From Catellatospora sp. IY07-71 (GTDB lineage Bacteria > Actinomycetota > Actinomycetes > Mycobacteriales > Micromonosporaceae): DNA of 64,000 nt. The stretch spans positions 6,378,501-6,442,500 of the forward strand of contig NZ_AP023360.1 in the NCBI RefSeq assembly GCF_018326265.1. Direction: 5' to 3'. This document shows positions 19,265-29,386 of this stretch, one piece after another. The translations under genes and the position numbers were made by a program. Numbering within the stretch: position 1 is the first letter of the stretch; each line of letters begins with the position of its first letter. The notes under the pieces are model-generated. The model had not been told where the DNA came from. It saw only the letters and a list, made by a program, of their open reading frames with translations, and made no database searches.

Positions 19265-22200
19265 CGACCAGAGCCCAGCGGCGGCGATCCATGCCGCCGC
19301 GCTGCTGCGCGCCGCGGTGAGGCAAACCGACCGGCGCGGCCTCGAAGTCAGCATCGCGCGATTGCGGTTGCTTGCAAGCCGTGACGGTCACCAGGGGACG
19401 GCATCCATGGCCCTGTCGACCGCCCTGCACGTCCGCTACATATGGAGCGGCGACACTGCCGCTCTGGCAGAGTCGGTCGCCGTTGCCCGCGAGGCGGTAC
19501 GAGCGGCAGGATCCGACGTCTCGCTGGTCGAGCTGACCAACGCGGCTGTCGGCCTGCAGGCATGGTACGGCGAGACGCGCGACGACATCGTCCTCGCGCA
19601 GCTGACCACCCTGATCCGCAGGTTCGCGGTCAGAGACGAACCCTCCGGCGGAGGTCCGGCGGCACCACACCTCGACCTGGCCGAGGTACTCCTGGACCAG
19701 CACGCGGGCGCCGATCCACGGATGCGTGAGGCGCTGAAGTCGGCGCGTCAGGCCGCCGAAGCCGAGGGAGGGTCGACAGCGCTGGCCTATGTCACGTTCA
19801 CCCTCCGGCTCCTGGCGAAACAGCGGGGACGATCGGCGCTGCTCGACGCGGCGATAGCGGTCGCGCGGGCGGCGGTCGCAGCCGTTCCCGGCAGCACCAC
19901 GGCGCTCGCACAGCTGGCCTGGGTGCTGCTCGACCGTCATAAGCTCCTCGGCGACGCCGATGCTCTCGACGAGTCGATCAAGCTCGGACGCGCCGCCGTC
20001 GACCACGGAGACCCGGAGAATGGGTCACGCCCGCTCGCTGCCCTTCCCCTGATGTCCGCGCTGTCCGCCCGATACGCCACCACCGGCGAGCGCGCCGACG
20101 TCGAAGCGGCGGCCGCGGTAGGACATCGGTGCCTGCAGCGCTTGCGCGTGGACGACCCCCGACAGGTCCCCCTGCTGGCCGGCCTGGCTGATGTCTGGTC
20201 GGAGATCCTCGAACGCACGGCAGATCGTGTGGCCCTGGACGAAGTCAGCAGCGCCTGCCGACGGGCCATGGCACTCACCAGCCATGACCACCCGTACCAC
20301 GCCGACCTGCTCGTCAGGCTGTCAACCGCGCTGCACCGCTGGTACGAGCACACCGGCGACCAGAGCGCCGCCGCGGAGGCGATCTCGCTCGCCCGCCGCG
20401 CGGTGGTTCGTTCGCCCACGGACCGGGCCGACGTCATGTCACACCTGGCCTCCCTCCTGATCACCCAGTTCCGGGCGTCCGGCGAGCTGGCCCTGGCGGA
20501 CGAGGCGGTCGAACTCGCCGAACGCGCCGCAGCCGCTGAAGGTCGCGAAAACGCCGCCCTGCTGTCCAACGTGTCAGTGGCCCACCAGACGCGTTCAGAA
20601 GTGACAGGCGCCCTTTCCGACATCGACCGCGCCATCGCCGCGTGCCGAGCCGCTGTATCTGCGGCGGCAGCGGACGATCCACGGCGATCCACCTATTTCG
20701 CCAATCTGTCGCGAGCGCTGGCTCGCCGCCATGCCATCACCGGCGACACCTCGTACCTCACCATGGCGGTGGAGGTCGCCCGCCGTACGGTTCAGGTCCT
20801 GCCTGCCGGACAACGGGACGAAGCCCGACATCTGGCGAACCTCTGCGATCTGTTGCTCATCCTCGCCGCCGCGGGCGAACCTGACAACCCCGACATTTAT
20901 GATCAACTACAGGAGGCTGTGGAAATCGCGCGCATGGCAGTCAGGCTGACGCCGCCCGGCGACCCCAATCACGCCGCGCGGCTCGCCCAGCTCGGTCTGG
21001 CCTTGCAAAAGTTGAGCGAGCGGAATGGCGAGCCTCAAGCGCTCGACGACGCGATCACCACCAGCCGGACCGCTGTCGACATGACACCGCTGGATCACGG
21101 CACCCGCGCTGGCCGCGTCGCGCACCTCGGCCATGCGTACGCCCTACGGGCGCAGGTGAGCCAGGACGGCGCCGATGCACGTGAAGCCCTTACCTTGCTG
21201 CGCGCGGCCGCCGCTGACAGAAGCGCCACGGCGAGCGTTCGCGCGGGCGCAGCCGCGCGCGCCGGACGACTGGCCGCGTCTGCCGGCGATTGGCGTGAGG
21301 CAGCCGATGACCTCGCCCACGCCATGACGTTGTTGCGCAGGCTCGTCCACGGCACCGGACACGGCCTCACCACTGAACGCGCGTTGAACGAACTGGCCGG
21401 CGTCGCGGCCGATGCCGCGGCCTGCGCAGCAAGATCCGGGGACTTGCCGCGAGCCCTCAGCCTCATCGAACAAGGCACCAGGATGCGCCTGGCTCAGGCA
21501 TCGGACGCCAATGCGGGAACGGCCAACCTGCCCGCGCTGCATCCGACACTCGCCCATGAGCTCAGGGAGGTGGCGGAGGCATTAGCCCGAGACGACGCGG
21601 CAGACGACCTGACCCGATCGCCCGCCGAGGCAGCCGCAACGGTCGCCCATCGTCGGCGTCTGGACGAACGCTGGCAGCGGACCGTCGAGAGCATTCGCGC
21701 CCTGCCTGACTTCGCGGACTTCTTCGGTCCGCCATCGCCAGCCTCCCTGCTGGCGGCAGCCCACCAAGGCCCCGTTATCGTCGTCTACGTCAGCTCGATC
21801 TGCAGCGGCGCGCTGCTGGTCACCCCCCACGCACTGCAGCACGTCAGTCTGCCCGAGCTGACCGAGAGCCAGGTCGGCGCCAGAGCCAACGCCATCTCGA
21901 CGGCAGAGTCGGCGAGCCTGGATGCCGTCGTCGCCGACACGCTGGCATGGCTACGCGACACAGCCGTCACGCAGATCCTGGCGGCGCTGGATGGCCTCGG
22001 CACGTACGAGAGGCTCTGGTGGATGCCGGTCGGGACAGCCGCCTTCCTGCCCTGGCATGCGGTAGACGATGTCATCGACCGCTATGTGTGCAGCTATACG
22101 CCGACGCTCGGGTCTCTACGGCTGGCACGGGACCGTGCGCCAGCCCTCCCATCGACACACAGCCCAGGTCGGGCCGTCGCGGTCGCCGTCGCCTACTCCG

Positions 22201-22763
22201 AAACAGAATCGCAAGTGCTCCTGCCAGGCGTCAGTCGTGAGCTCGCTGCTCTGGTCGCTCTGCTGGGCGAGCAGCTGCGCATCCTGGCCGGCGCCGACGC
22301 GACCCGCGATGGCGTCCTGGCCGCGTTGGATCGCTATCCCTGGGTTCACATCGCGTGTTGCGCCATCAGCGACCCGGCCCGGCCCTCGGCCAGCCGTCTG
22401 ATGCTCGCGGACGGGCAGCTGAGCGTGTCTGACGTCCGCGCCCGCCCGTTGCGCGACGCCGAAGTCGCGGTACTTGCCGCCTGTGCCGCCGGTCGCTCCG
22501 ACGCCGGTGCATCCGCAGCGGCCGTTCACATCACGTCGGCGTGGCATCTCGCCGGATTCCGTCAAGTCATCGGGAGCCTGTGGTCGGTGCCCGACGCTGC
22601 CATCGCCCGCCTCATGCACTCGCTGTATGTCGAGGTAACACGACGAGGACATCTCGACGCGACGGCCGTGCCCTACGCGCTGTGTGCCTCGACCCGACTC
22701 CTGCGTCAGCAGCGGGTCAACCGGCCGTCCGTATGGGCTGCCTTCATCCATGTCGGAGTCTGA
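19251..22763 (+). CDS. TPR-CHAT protein with degenerate protease site
   Basis: About 1,170 aa. Residues about 10-700 are tandem TPR-like helical pairs with the recurring TGD / A-x-x-LA-x-R-A-V pattern; a helical linker follows; a CHAT (caspase-HetF-associated with TPR) domain fills about 840-1170. The Cys of the dyad is present (C1078 in VLAACAAG) but the catalytic His motif, normally CHG, reads HIACCAI, so the His at position 1037 is replaced by Cys and the next Gly by Ala. The domain is therefore predicted inactive or altered. Start ATG 19251 overlaps the previous gene by 14 nt; an upstream TTG at 19218 is less likely. Confidence 0.82.
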   Translation: MAVADDQSPAAAIHAAALLRAAVRQTDRRGLEVSIARLRLLASRDGHQGTASMALSTALHVRYIWSGDTAALAESVAVAREAVRAAGSDVSLVELTNAAVGLQAWYGETRDDIVLAQLTTLIRRFAVRDEPSGGGPAAPHLDLAEVLLDQHAGADPRMREALKSARQAAEAEGGSTALAYVTFTLRLLAKQRGRSALLDAAIAVARAAVAAVPGSTTALAQLAWVLLDRHKLLGDADALDESIKLGRAAVDHGDPENGSRPLAALPLMSALSARYATTGERADVEAAAAVGHRCLQRLRVDDPRQVPLLAGLADVWSEILERTADRVALDEVSSACRRAMALTSHDHPYHADLLVRLSTALHRWYEHTGDQSAAAEAISLARRAVVRSPTDRADVMSHLASLLITQFRASGELALADEAVELAERAAAAEGRENAALLSNVSVAHQTRSEVTGALSDIDRAIAACRAAVSAAAADDPRRSTYFANLSRALARRHAITGDTSYLTMAVEVARRTVQVLPAGQRDEARHLANLCDLLLILAAAGEPDNPDIYDQLQEAVEIARMAVRLTPPGDPNHAARLAQLGLALQKLSERNGEPQALDDAITTSRTAVDMTPLDHGTRAGRVAHLGHAYALRAQVSQDGADAREALTLLRAAAADRSATASVRAGAAARAGRLAASAGDWREAADDLAHAMTLLRRLVHGTGHGLTTERALNELAGVAADAAACAARSGDLPRALSLIEQGTRMRLAQASDANAGTANLPALHPTLAHELREVAEALARDDAADDLTRSPAEAAATVAHRRRLDERWQRTVESIRALPDFADFFGPPSPASLLAAAHQGPVIVVYVSSICSGALLVTPHALQHVSLPELTESQVGARANAISTAESASLDAVVADTLAWLRDTAVTQILAALDGLGTYERLWWMPVGTAAFLPWHAVDDVIDRYVCSYTPTLGSLRLARDRAPALPSTHSPGRAVAVAVAYSETESQVLLPGVSRELAALVALLGEQLRILAGADATRDGVLAALDRYPWVHIACCAISDPARPSASRLMLADGQLSVSDVRARPLRDAEVAVLAACAAGRSDAGASAAAVHITSAWHLAGFRQVIGSLWSVPDAAIARLMHSLYVEVTRRGHLDATAVPYALCASTRLLRQQRVNRPSVWAAFIHVGV

Positions 22764-22958
22764 ATCCCGCTGTAGACCTACCATCCGATCCACGCAAGGT
22801 ACGCCCTTCCCCAACCATCCCCACATCCAAGGTGTCAACGCGTAGTGCGAAAGTGCATCGGCACCTGCTGAGACTTCGAGGCCTGCGTCCCACCCCGGTG
22901 CGGCTCCAAGCGCGAAGGCTGATCAGCAGCTGAAATGGCCGTCAAACGAGGGGGCGAC
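22764..22958. other. short intergenic gap
   Basis: About 195 nt between two TPR genes. No terminator-like hairpin or strong promoter is evident; a GAGGG ribosome site for the next gene lies at its end. Confidence 0.5.
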
Positions 22959-25202
22959 ATGGCGATCATCTGGCTCATCGTGGTCCTTAACCGGCGCATC
23001 ACCGACGCCGCGCGCGGTAGGACGAACCGCGTGCTCGACACGATGGCCCTGGCGAAGGCAGCCCAGCTTCAGCGGCGGATCGACGCAAATCGCGCCAGCC
23101 GCCTGCTGGCCCCAGCCGCGTGCACCTTGGGCTGGTTCCATTGGATGAGGTACCACTCACTTCCCGACGGGTCGGACACCGGCGAGCTGGAGTCCGCGCT
23201 TGAGTGGTTCGGCACGGCAATCAGCGTCAGCGCGAGGGCGCCTATTCCACACGAGGTTCGCAGGGTTTTCACCGACGGCCACCTCCAGCAGGCCCAAGCG
23301 GCAACAGAGATCCTCGAACGCATGCACCATGTCGACGATCAGGCAGCCCTGGACCATGCGATCGAACTTCTTCATACCGCCGTCAGCGACACTCCGCCGG
23401 AGTACCCGGTCTTGTCCGCCTATTTGTCTCACCTGGGCATTGCGTTGCAGACGCGTTTCGAGCGGACGGGATCGCTGGACGACCTGAACGCGGCCGTGAC
23501 GGCCTGCCTAAAAGCGGTGACGATGGCCTCGGCCGACGACACCGGCCGAGCCGCGTACATGTCAAACCTAAGCGGTGCGTTGCGAAGTCGATTCGCGTGC
23601 ACCGGCAACCGTACAGACTTGGACGAATCCATCATTAATGCGCAGGGCGCGGTGGACGAGGCCAGCAGCACGGATCCGAACATACCCGCATACCATTCAA
23701 ATCTCGGAAGCGCGTTACGTATCCGCTTTGTGCTCGACAGCGCGCTGGATGATCTGAACGCTGCCGTTATCGCAGGACAGCACGCCGTCAGCGCCTCCTC
23801 GCCGAACGACCCGCAGATCGCCGTCTACCTCTCGACCCTCAGCGAGACTTTGCGGACCAGATTCGAACGGACTGGCGGAGTCGCAGACATCAGAGCAGCC
23901 GTGGATCTGTCCCGAGCAGCAGTCGACGTTTCAACACCCGGCCATCCTCACTTCGCCACCAGCCTATCCGGCCTCGGCCTCGCACTGCGGGTCAGGTTCG
24001 AACACACAGGCGCCTTGGACGACTTGAACGCAGCCGTGACCGCCAGCAGGGCGGCGGTGGAGGCTACTCCACTCGGCCACTCAGACCGCTCCGACCAGCT
24101 GGCCAACCTCGGCATCGCGCTACGGACACGGTATGAGCGCATAGGCGCGCTGGGTGACCTGGACGAAGCCGTCGCGGCCAGTCGTAGGGCGGTGGACGAA
24201 ACCCCCTCGGAGCACGTCGATTACGCCGACCATCAGGCCAAACTCGGCCTCGCGCTAGGTCTGCGTTTCGAGCGCAAGCGCGATAAAGCAGACGTCGACG
24301 AAGCGGTGACCGTCAACCGTGCTGCGGTTGACGCCACCCCGCCCGGCCACCTCAACCGCGCCAGCTACCTCTGCGGCCTGAGCAATGCGCTGCAGATGCG
24401 ATACAGGCACGCCGGCGCGATGAAGGACCTTGACGGAGCCGTCACCGCCATCAACGGTGCCGTCGACGCCGCAAGACCCGACCATCCCGATCTTCCCAGA
24501 TACCTCTCCGCTCTTGCCGGCACGCTGCAGAGCAGATTCGAAAAGACAGGCGCGTTGGAGGACCTGGACGCTGCCGTAACCGCCAACCGGACAGCTGTCG
24601 ACGGCATTTTACCCAACCATCCACATTTCGCCATTCACCAATACAATCTCGGCGTCGCGCTGCGAACCAGGTCCGAGACTACCGGCGCGGCCGAAGACCG
24701 CCGGGAGGCGGCACTACTCTGGTCACGGGCGGCTGGATCGGTCTCCGCACCGGCGGCCAGCCGGCTGCGGGCGGCCCGGGCCTGCGCGCAAGCGATCGCC
24801 GAGCTGGACGGGCCGGCCGCTGCGGTAGTCATGTACCGGGCGGCGTCGGAACTGCTCCGACTGCTCGCCTGGCACGGCATCTCCGACGCGGACCGCCAAT
24901 ACCTGCTGACGAACGAAGCCGGATCACTGGCGCACGACCCGGCCGCTTGTGCCGTCACCGCCGGCGACCTCCGTCAGGCGATCGAGCTCCTTGAACAGAA
25001 TCGGAGCGTCGTATGGTCGCAACTACTGGAGGCTCGCATCGATCTGACCGAACTCGAACTCGCTCATCCGGACCTGGCCTCGAAGCTACATCGGTGTCGG
25101 ACAGTGCTTGACGAGCCCGCGCACCACGATGCATCCCCTAGGCTCAGAGCACACGCGGCATCACGAACCGGCGGGATCGGCATACCGATCGAGGACCGCT
25201 AA
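22959..25202 (+). CDS. TPR protein, apparently a TPR-CHAT protein truncated before its CHAT domain
   Basis: About 747 aa. It begins with a short hydrophobic segment (MAIIWLIVVL) that could be a membrane anchor, then about eleven TPR-like units of roughly 48 residues with the signature TG(A/S)LDDLNAAVTA. From about residue 640 it enters the linker usually seen just before a CHAT domain (LLEQNRSVVWSQLLEARIDL), then ends after about 45 further residues with no CHAT domain. ATG 22959 has GAGGG at good spacing; ATG 22935 is in frame but lacks one. The TAA stop shares bases with the TAG of the convergent gene, suggesting a deletion brought the two ends together. Confidence 0.78.
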   Translation: MAIIWLIVVLNRRITDAARGRTNRVLDTMALAKAAQLQRRIDANRASRLLAPAACTLGWFHWMRYHSLPDGSDTGELESALEWFGTAISVSARAPIPHEVRRVFTDGHLQQAQAATEILERMHHVDDQAALDHAIELLHTAVSDTPPEYPVLSAYLSHLGIALQTRFERTGSLDDLNAAVTACLKAVTMASADDTGRAAYMSNLSGALRSRFACTGNRTDLDESIINAQGAVDEASSTDPNIPAYHSNLGSALRIRFVLDSALDDLNAAVIAGQHAVSASSPNDPQIAVYLSTLSETLRTRFERTGGVADIRAAVDLSRAAVDVSTPGHPHFATSLSGLGLALRVRFEHTGALDDLNAAVTASRAAVEATPLGHSDRSDQLANLGIALRTRYERIGALGDLDEAVAASRRAVDETPSEHVDYADHQAKLGLALGLRFERKRDKADVDEAVTVNRAAVDATPPGHLNRASYLCGLSNALQMRYRHAGAMKDLDGAVTAINGAVDAARPDHPDLPRYLSALAGTLQSRFEKTGALEDLDAAVTANRTAVDGILPNHPHFAIHQYNLGVALRTRSETTGAAEDRREAALLWSRAAGSVSAPAASRLRAARACAQAIAELDGPAAAVVMYRAASELLRLLAWHGISDADRQYLLTNEAGSLAHDPAACAVTAGDLRQAIELLEQNRSVVWSQLLEARIDLTELELAHPDLASKLHRCRTVLDEPAHHDASPRLRAHAASRTGGIGIPIEDR

Positions 25203-28200
25203 GGCCCGAAATGGACATGCGAGGCCCAGTGCCGCGGTCGGCTCGCGTATTTGGCACGCATCGTGGTCACCGCATCGTGAACGGCGACATCGGGCCGGGA
25301 TCCGCCGGCCACAGCCCTGTAGATCCTTTCGGCGAATTTCAGAGAAAGGGTGTCGAGCACCGGCCAAAGGGTCGCGACCACGTGCGTGTAGCCCGCCAAC
25401 TGGAAGGCGGATGCAAGATGAATCGGCTCGTCCGGCAGCTGCCTCGGATTCGCGGCGGTCGTGCAGGCGGAGAGATAGGCCAGATAGGCGTTGCGGAGGT
25501 CGAGTTCGCCCAGCATACGAACGCTGAGCTCACCGTCGTACAGGGCGAGGTGGGAGTTCGAGGGCTCGTCGAGGTCGGCCACCCCGTGGCAGGAGAAGTG
25601 AGCCCAGCTCGCACCCAGGAGCTTCTCTCGGACCGCCCGCAGAGTGGCCCCCTCGCCTAGCAGCGGGGCGGAGGCGACTGGCAATGTGTCGGCTACAGCG
25701 CACGCCTCATCCTCAGCCGAGTTCAATCGGGCTGCTGCCGGATCGAGGTACTCGTTGACGCCGACGATGAGCGCCTCACCGTGACCTCGGGCGTCGCGTG
25801 CCTGCCGCGCCGCGTGCAGCGACCGTGCCGTGGTCGTGTACGAGGACACCACCCGATCGTGGACCGTCCGCGAATCGGAACCGGCAAGGTTGTGATACCC
25901 GGCCGCGTGAAGGGGTAGCAGTGAGAGCAGGCCGGACGGCATCCACCAGATTCGTGGCCATGAGTAGGTCGGTCCGTCCGGTGTGCCATGGTATCCGAGA
26001 CGATTCATGATCGGTTCGGCCACAGTGTCCCACAGCCAGGCCAGTACCTCACTGACGACTGCATCGTCCGCACCCGCATCGATGTTGCCGTCATCGGCGT
26101 ATAGAGCTGCCAGAAACCGTTCGACCTGGTGCACCACATCTTCGTGGCTCAGGTCCGGCAACGGCACATGGTCCACGGCTTCCGCGGTGAGAATCAGCGC
26201 ATCGCTACGCTGTCCGGCGACGGTCACCGCGACGACGGTGCCCTGGCCGGCCGACTCCCGCATCTGCGACACTGACGGCGGCAGTCCGAACTCCTCGAAG
26301 CCAGCGACGCCGCGAACTCTCTGGAGCAGCGCCTCCCATCGCCGGGCGAGCTGATCTCGCTGCCGCAGGACCGCATCGTGATCAGCCTCTGCACGGTACC
26401 TTTCGGTGACCGCATCAGCGATCGGACCGTGCGCGAGGCCGGCGCTCAGATCGCCTCCGAGCTGGATGCGAAGCTGCTCCATTTCCTCTGCCATGCCGGC
26501 GTCAGCACGCCGCAGTTCTTCAACACCTGAGCGTGCCTCCATTGCCTGCCCCAAGAGCACACCCCTGCCTGCCTCCAGTCCCTGCCAGGCAGCTTCGACA
26601 TGATGTAACCGTGCGGATCGGCGGAGCTGCTGATCTGCGAGCGACAAATGCGCCGCGGCAGCGAGTGGGCCCAAGCCGCGCACGAAGTCGAGGTTGCGCC
26701 GTCGCTCCGAGGTGTCGAGGCCGTGGTCGACGAGCTGCGGGAGCAGGCGGAAGACGAGGCTCAGGGCGTCCTGTGCTGCATCCCACTCGGAGAGGTTGGC
26801 CGCCGCTTCGGCCCACCGACGTCCGCAATAAGCGCGACGGTGCGGCGGTGCGCTGGTGATCATCGAGCCCTGCCGGAAGGCCTCGGCCTCTGCCTTGCGG
26901 TCCTGCGGATCGCCGGTGAGGGCGAACCTCGCGCGCAGCGTGCCGCCAAGGTCCGCGAAGAGGCTCGCCCGGTCAAGATGATCTGATGGCAATGCGCGCA
27001 GCGCGTCGTGCTGGAGTTCAACCGCAGCATCGATGTCCGCGAGAGCGCCGGTGGCCGCCGTCAACTGTGCGAGGTTCGCCAGGCAGCGAGCACGGTCGGG
27101 GTGTCCGTCGGGCGCTGCAGATAGCGCACTACCGGCCAGATCAAGCGCCCGTCGATGATCGTCTGGAGTCCCCGCAACCTTGTGGCGCCGTTCGAGGGCC
27201 GCGCTGAGGTTCCGCACGACCCGGTTGTAGAGCGGGTGGGCCTCCGACATGTCCGCCACCGCGGACTCGGCCGTGGAGATTGATCTGTCCAGATCGGTGT
27301 CGCTCTCCGTCTTATCGAATCGGGCCGCGAGCGCGATCGATAGATTCGTCATGTGCATCGGATAGGCGTGGTGGCCGAGGGCCGTGCCGGAGACGGCTTC
27401 CTCCAGCAGCCGCACCGCATCGTCTATATCCCACATTTGGCCAGTCCGCTCGAAACGAGCAAGCACACTCACGGCGAGGTTCGCCTGCAAGGCGGCCACA
27501 TCCGGATCACCTGGGCCGATGAGCTGCACCGACTCACGGCTGGCACCGATCGCCTCGTCGAGGTCGGTGATGCTCCCGGTACGCTCATACCTCCATGCGA
27601 GTGCGACCCCGAGGTTGGCTAAGCAGCTGGCTCGATGCGGGTGACCCGGCGCAGCGGCGCTCAACGCCGTCCGCGCGGATTCGACGGCTGCATCGAGGTC
27701 TGCCGTGGACCCGGTGAGTTCGAACCGGGCTCCGAGAGCCGAGTTCAGATTCGCGTGGATTCCCGGGAAGTGGCGCTCGTCAGGCCGAACGAGCGCTGCG
27801 GCCGTCCGTATTAGGGTGATCGCCTCCTGCAGTTCGGTAGTCTCGCCGGTGTGCTCGCATCGCGTCACGAGGGCAGCGCCCAGGTTCGACAGGTAGTGAA
27901 CGCGGTCCGCGTCGCCATCTGCCGCTGACGCGAGTGCAGCTCGAAAGAGGCTAATCGCCTCGTCGAGGTCAGGGGCTGAGTGCCGGTGCTCGAAGCGTGT
28001 CTTGAGAGTCGCGGCGAGTACCGTCAGCACACCCGGCTCGCCTGGTAGACCTGCGAGCAGAATCCGGCGCCACCGGATGCTCTCGTCGAGGTCTGCGCTG
28101 TCTCTGTAACGACGGAAGCGCGTTTCCAGCGCAACGCCGAGACTCTGCACGTGGATCATGTCGGCGTTCGATACGGCTGAGTATTCTCCGACCGCGGCTC

Positions 28201-29386
28201 TGCCAAGCTCGACCGCCTCGTCGAGGTCTGCGCGGTCACCGGTCATCCCGTACCGCAGCTGCAGCGATACTCCGAGATTCGACATGTACTTCGGCAGGCT
28301 GTCGTCGCCGTTGCCACCGGCGACGGCCGCTCGCCCCTCCTCGATCGCGCAGTCCAGGTCCGTTCGCGCATTGAGTTGCCGGTAGCGTGCCGCAAACGCG
28401 AGACTCAGGTCATGCCTGAACGAAGGCGAGGCAGAGTCACGGTCGGCTGCTAGGGCGGCTCTCGCGATGCCGATCGCCTCGTCGCGCGTCACAGGGTCCT
28501 CTGCCCGGCCGGCTTCGACGAACAGTGCGCTCGCCAGGTTGACCAGGCATAGGGCGCGATTGGGGTGGTCGATCTCGGCTGACGCGACAGCGGCTCGGGC
28601 CACGGCGATCGCCTCGCGCAGATCCGCCAGATCGCCCGCCAAGGTGTATCGCATCCGGACCCTGTTGCTGAGGTTGGACAACCGGGCGGCTCGAAACCGA
28701 TCGTCGACTGCCGTCAGGTCGATCGATCGATGTTCTACGCTGATCGCGTCATTGAGATCTGGTCGACTGCCCGAGAGGATGAAACGCGCGGTCAGTGCCA
28801 ACGCCAGATTCGACAGCGACGACGCCAGATGATCGCGTTTTCCGGCAGACGTCCCCGCGACCGAGTAGTGTGCTAGCTTGATCGCCTCCTCGAGGTCTGG
28901 CCGCGATCGGTCTCTCTTGAACCGCAGCCGCAGCATGTGGCTGAGATGGTTCTGAATCTCCGGCCGGGCGGACCCGCCCTCGGGCATAGCTGCCGCCAGC
29001 TGGCGGCCGATCGATATAGCCTGGTCGAGATCGGCCTGCTGGGGACTCTCGATAACTCGCAGACGCAGGCAGTCGAAGAGGATGAGCAGACAGCTGCTGT
29101 GCGTGGCCGAGCCAGCCCGAAGCGTGGACGCGGCAGTTCTGCAGACGCCGATGCTCTCGCCTAGATACGCGAAGTCCCCGGTCAGGTCGAAGAGGATCCG
29201 CCATGCGGCTGCCAACTTCGGCAGAGCGTTCTCACGCTGGACGGCGTCGATGCGGGAATGTGCGAGTGCCTGCCTCAAATAGACGACGCCACCTCTCGCA
29301 GCGTCGGGATCCCGTTCTTCGTAGGCCTTGCTCAAAAGATCACCGGCGTGTTGAAGCCATTCAGCAACCTCGGAAGAACCTGGCAT
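25199..29386 (-). CDS. TPR-CHAT protease with intact catalytic dyad
   Basis: About 1,395 aa starting MPGSSEVAEWLQHAGD. A long array of TPR-like units (about residues 20-960, recurring D-L-D-E-A-I) leads into a helical linker and a C-terminal CHAT domain. The His motif is HFSCHG (H1267) and the Cys motif is YLSACTTA (C1308), both as expected, so this is predicted to be an active caspase-like protease. A longer frame up to 29752 exists but its first 120 residues have non-protein-like composition; ATG 29386 has a GGAG 13 nt upstream. It is convergent with the truncated TPR gene, their stops sharing CTAA. Confidence 0.85.
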   Translation of the reverse strand: MPGSSEVAEWLQHAGDLLSKAYEERDPDAARGGVVYLRQALAHSRIDAVQRENALPKLAAAWRILFDLTGDFAYLGESIGVCRTAASTLRAGSATHSSCLLILFDCLRLRVIESPQQADLDQAISIGRQLAAAMPEGGSARPEIQNHLSHMLRLRFKRDRSRPDLEEAIKLAHYSVAGTSAGKRDHLASSLSNLALALTARFILSGSRPDLNDAISVEHRSIDLTAVDDRFRAARLSNLSNRVRMRYTLAGDLADLREAIAVARAAVASAEIDHPNRALCLVNLASALFVEAGRAEDPVTRDEAIGIARAALAADRDSASPSFRHDLSLAFAARYRQLNARTDLDCAIEEGRAAVAGGNGDDSLPKYMSNLGVSLQLRYGMTGDRADLDEAVELGRAAVGEYSAVSNADMIHVQSLGVALETRFRRYRDSADLDESIRWRRILLAGLPGEPGVLTVLAATLKTRFEHRHSAPDLDEAISLFRAALASAADGDADRVHYLSNLGAALVTRCEHTGETTELQEAITLIRTAAALVRPDERHFPGIHANLNSALGARFELTGSTADLDAAVESARTALSAAAPGHPHRASCLANLGVALAWRYERTGSITDLDEAIGASRESVQLIGPGDPDVAALQANLAVSVLARFERTGQMWDIDDAVRLLEEAVSGTALGHHAYPMHMTNLSIALAARFDKTESDTDLDRSISTAESAVADMSEAHPLYNRVVRNLSAALERRHKVAGTPDDHRRALDLAGSALSAAPDGHPDRARCLANLAQLTAATGALADIDAAVELQHDALRALPSDHLDRASLFADLGGTLRARFALTGDPQDRKAEAEAFRQGSMITSAPPHRRAYCGRRWAEAAANLSEWDAAQDALSLVFRLLPQLVDHGLDTSERRRNLDFVRGLGPLAAAAHLSLADQQLRRSARLHHVEAAWQGLEAGRGVLLGQAMEARSGVEELRRADAGMAEEMEQLRIQLGGDLSAGLAHGPIADAVTERYRAEADHDAVLRQRDQLARRWEALLQRVRGVAGFEEFGLPPSVSQMRESAGQGTVVAVTVAGQRSDALILTAEAVDHVPLPDLSHEDVVHQVERFLAALYADDGNIDAGADDAVVSEVLAWLWDTVAEPIMNRLGYHGTPDGPTYSWPRIWWMPSGLLSLLPLHAAGYHNLAGSDSRTVHDRVVSSYTTTARSLHAARQARDARGHGEALIVGVNEYLDPAAARLNSAEDEACAVADTLPVASAPLLGEGATLRAVREKLLGASWAHFSCHGVADLDEPSNSHLALYDGELSVRMLGELDLRNAYLAYLSACTTAANPRQLPDEPIHLASAFQLAGYTHVVATLWPVLDTLSLKFAERIYRAVAGGSRPDVAVHDAVTTMRAKYASRPRHWASHVHFGP

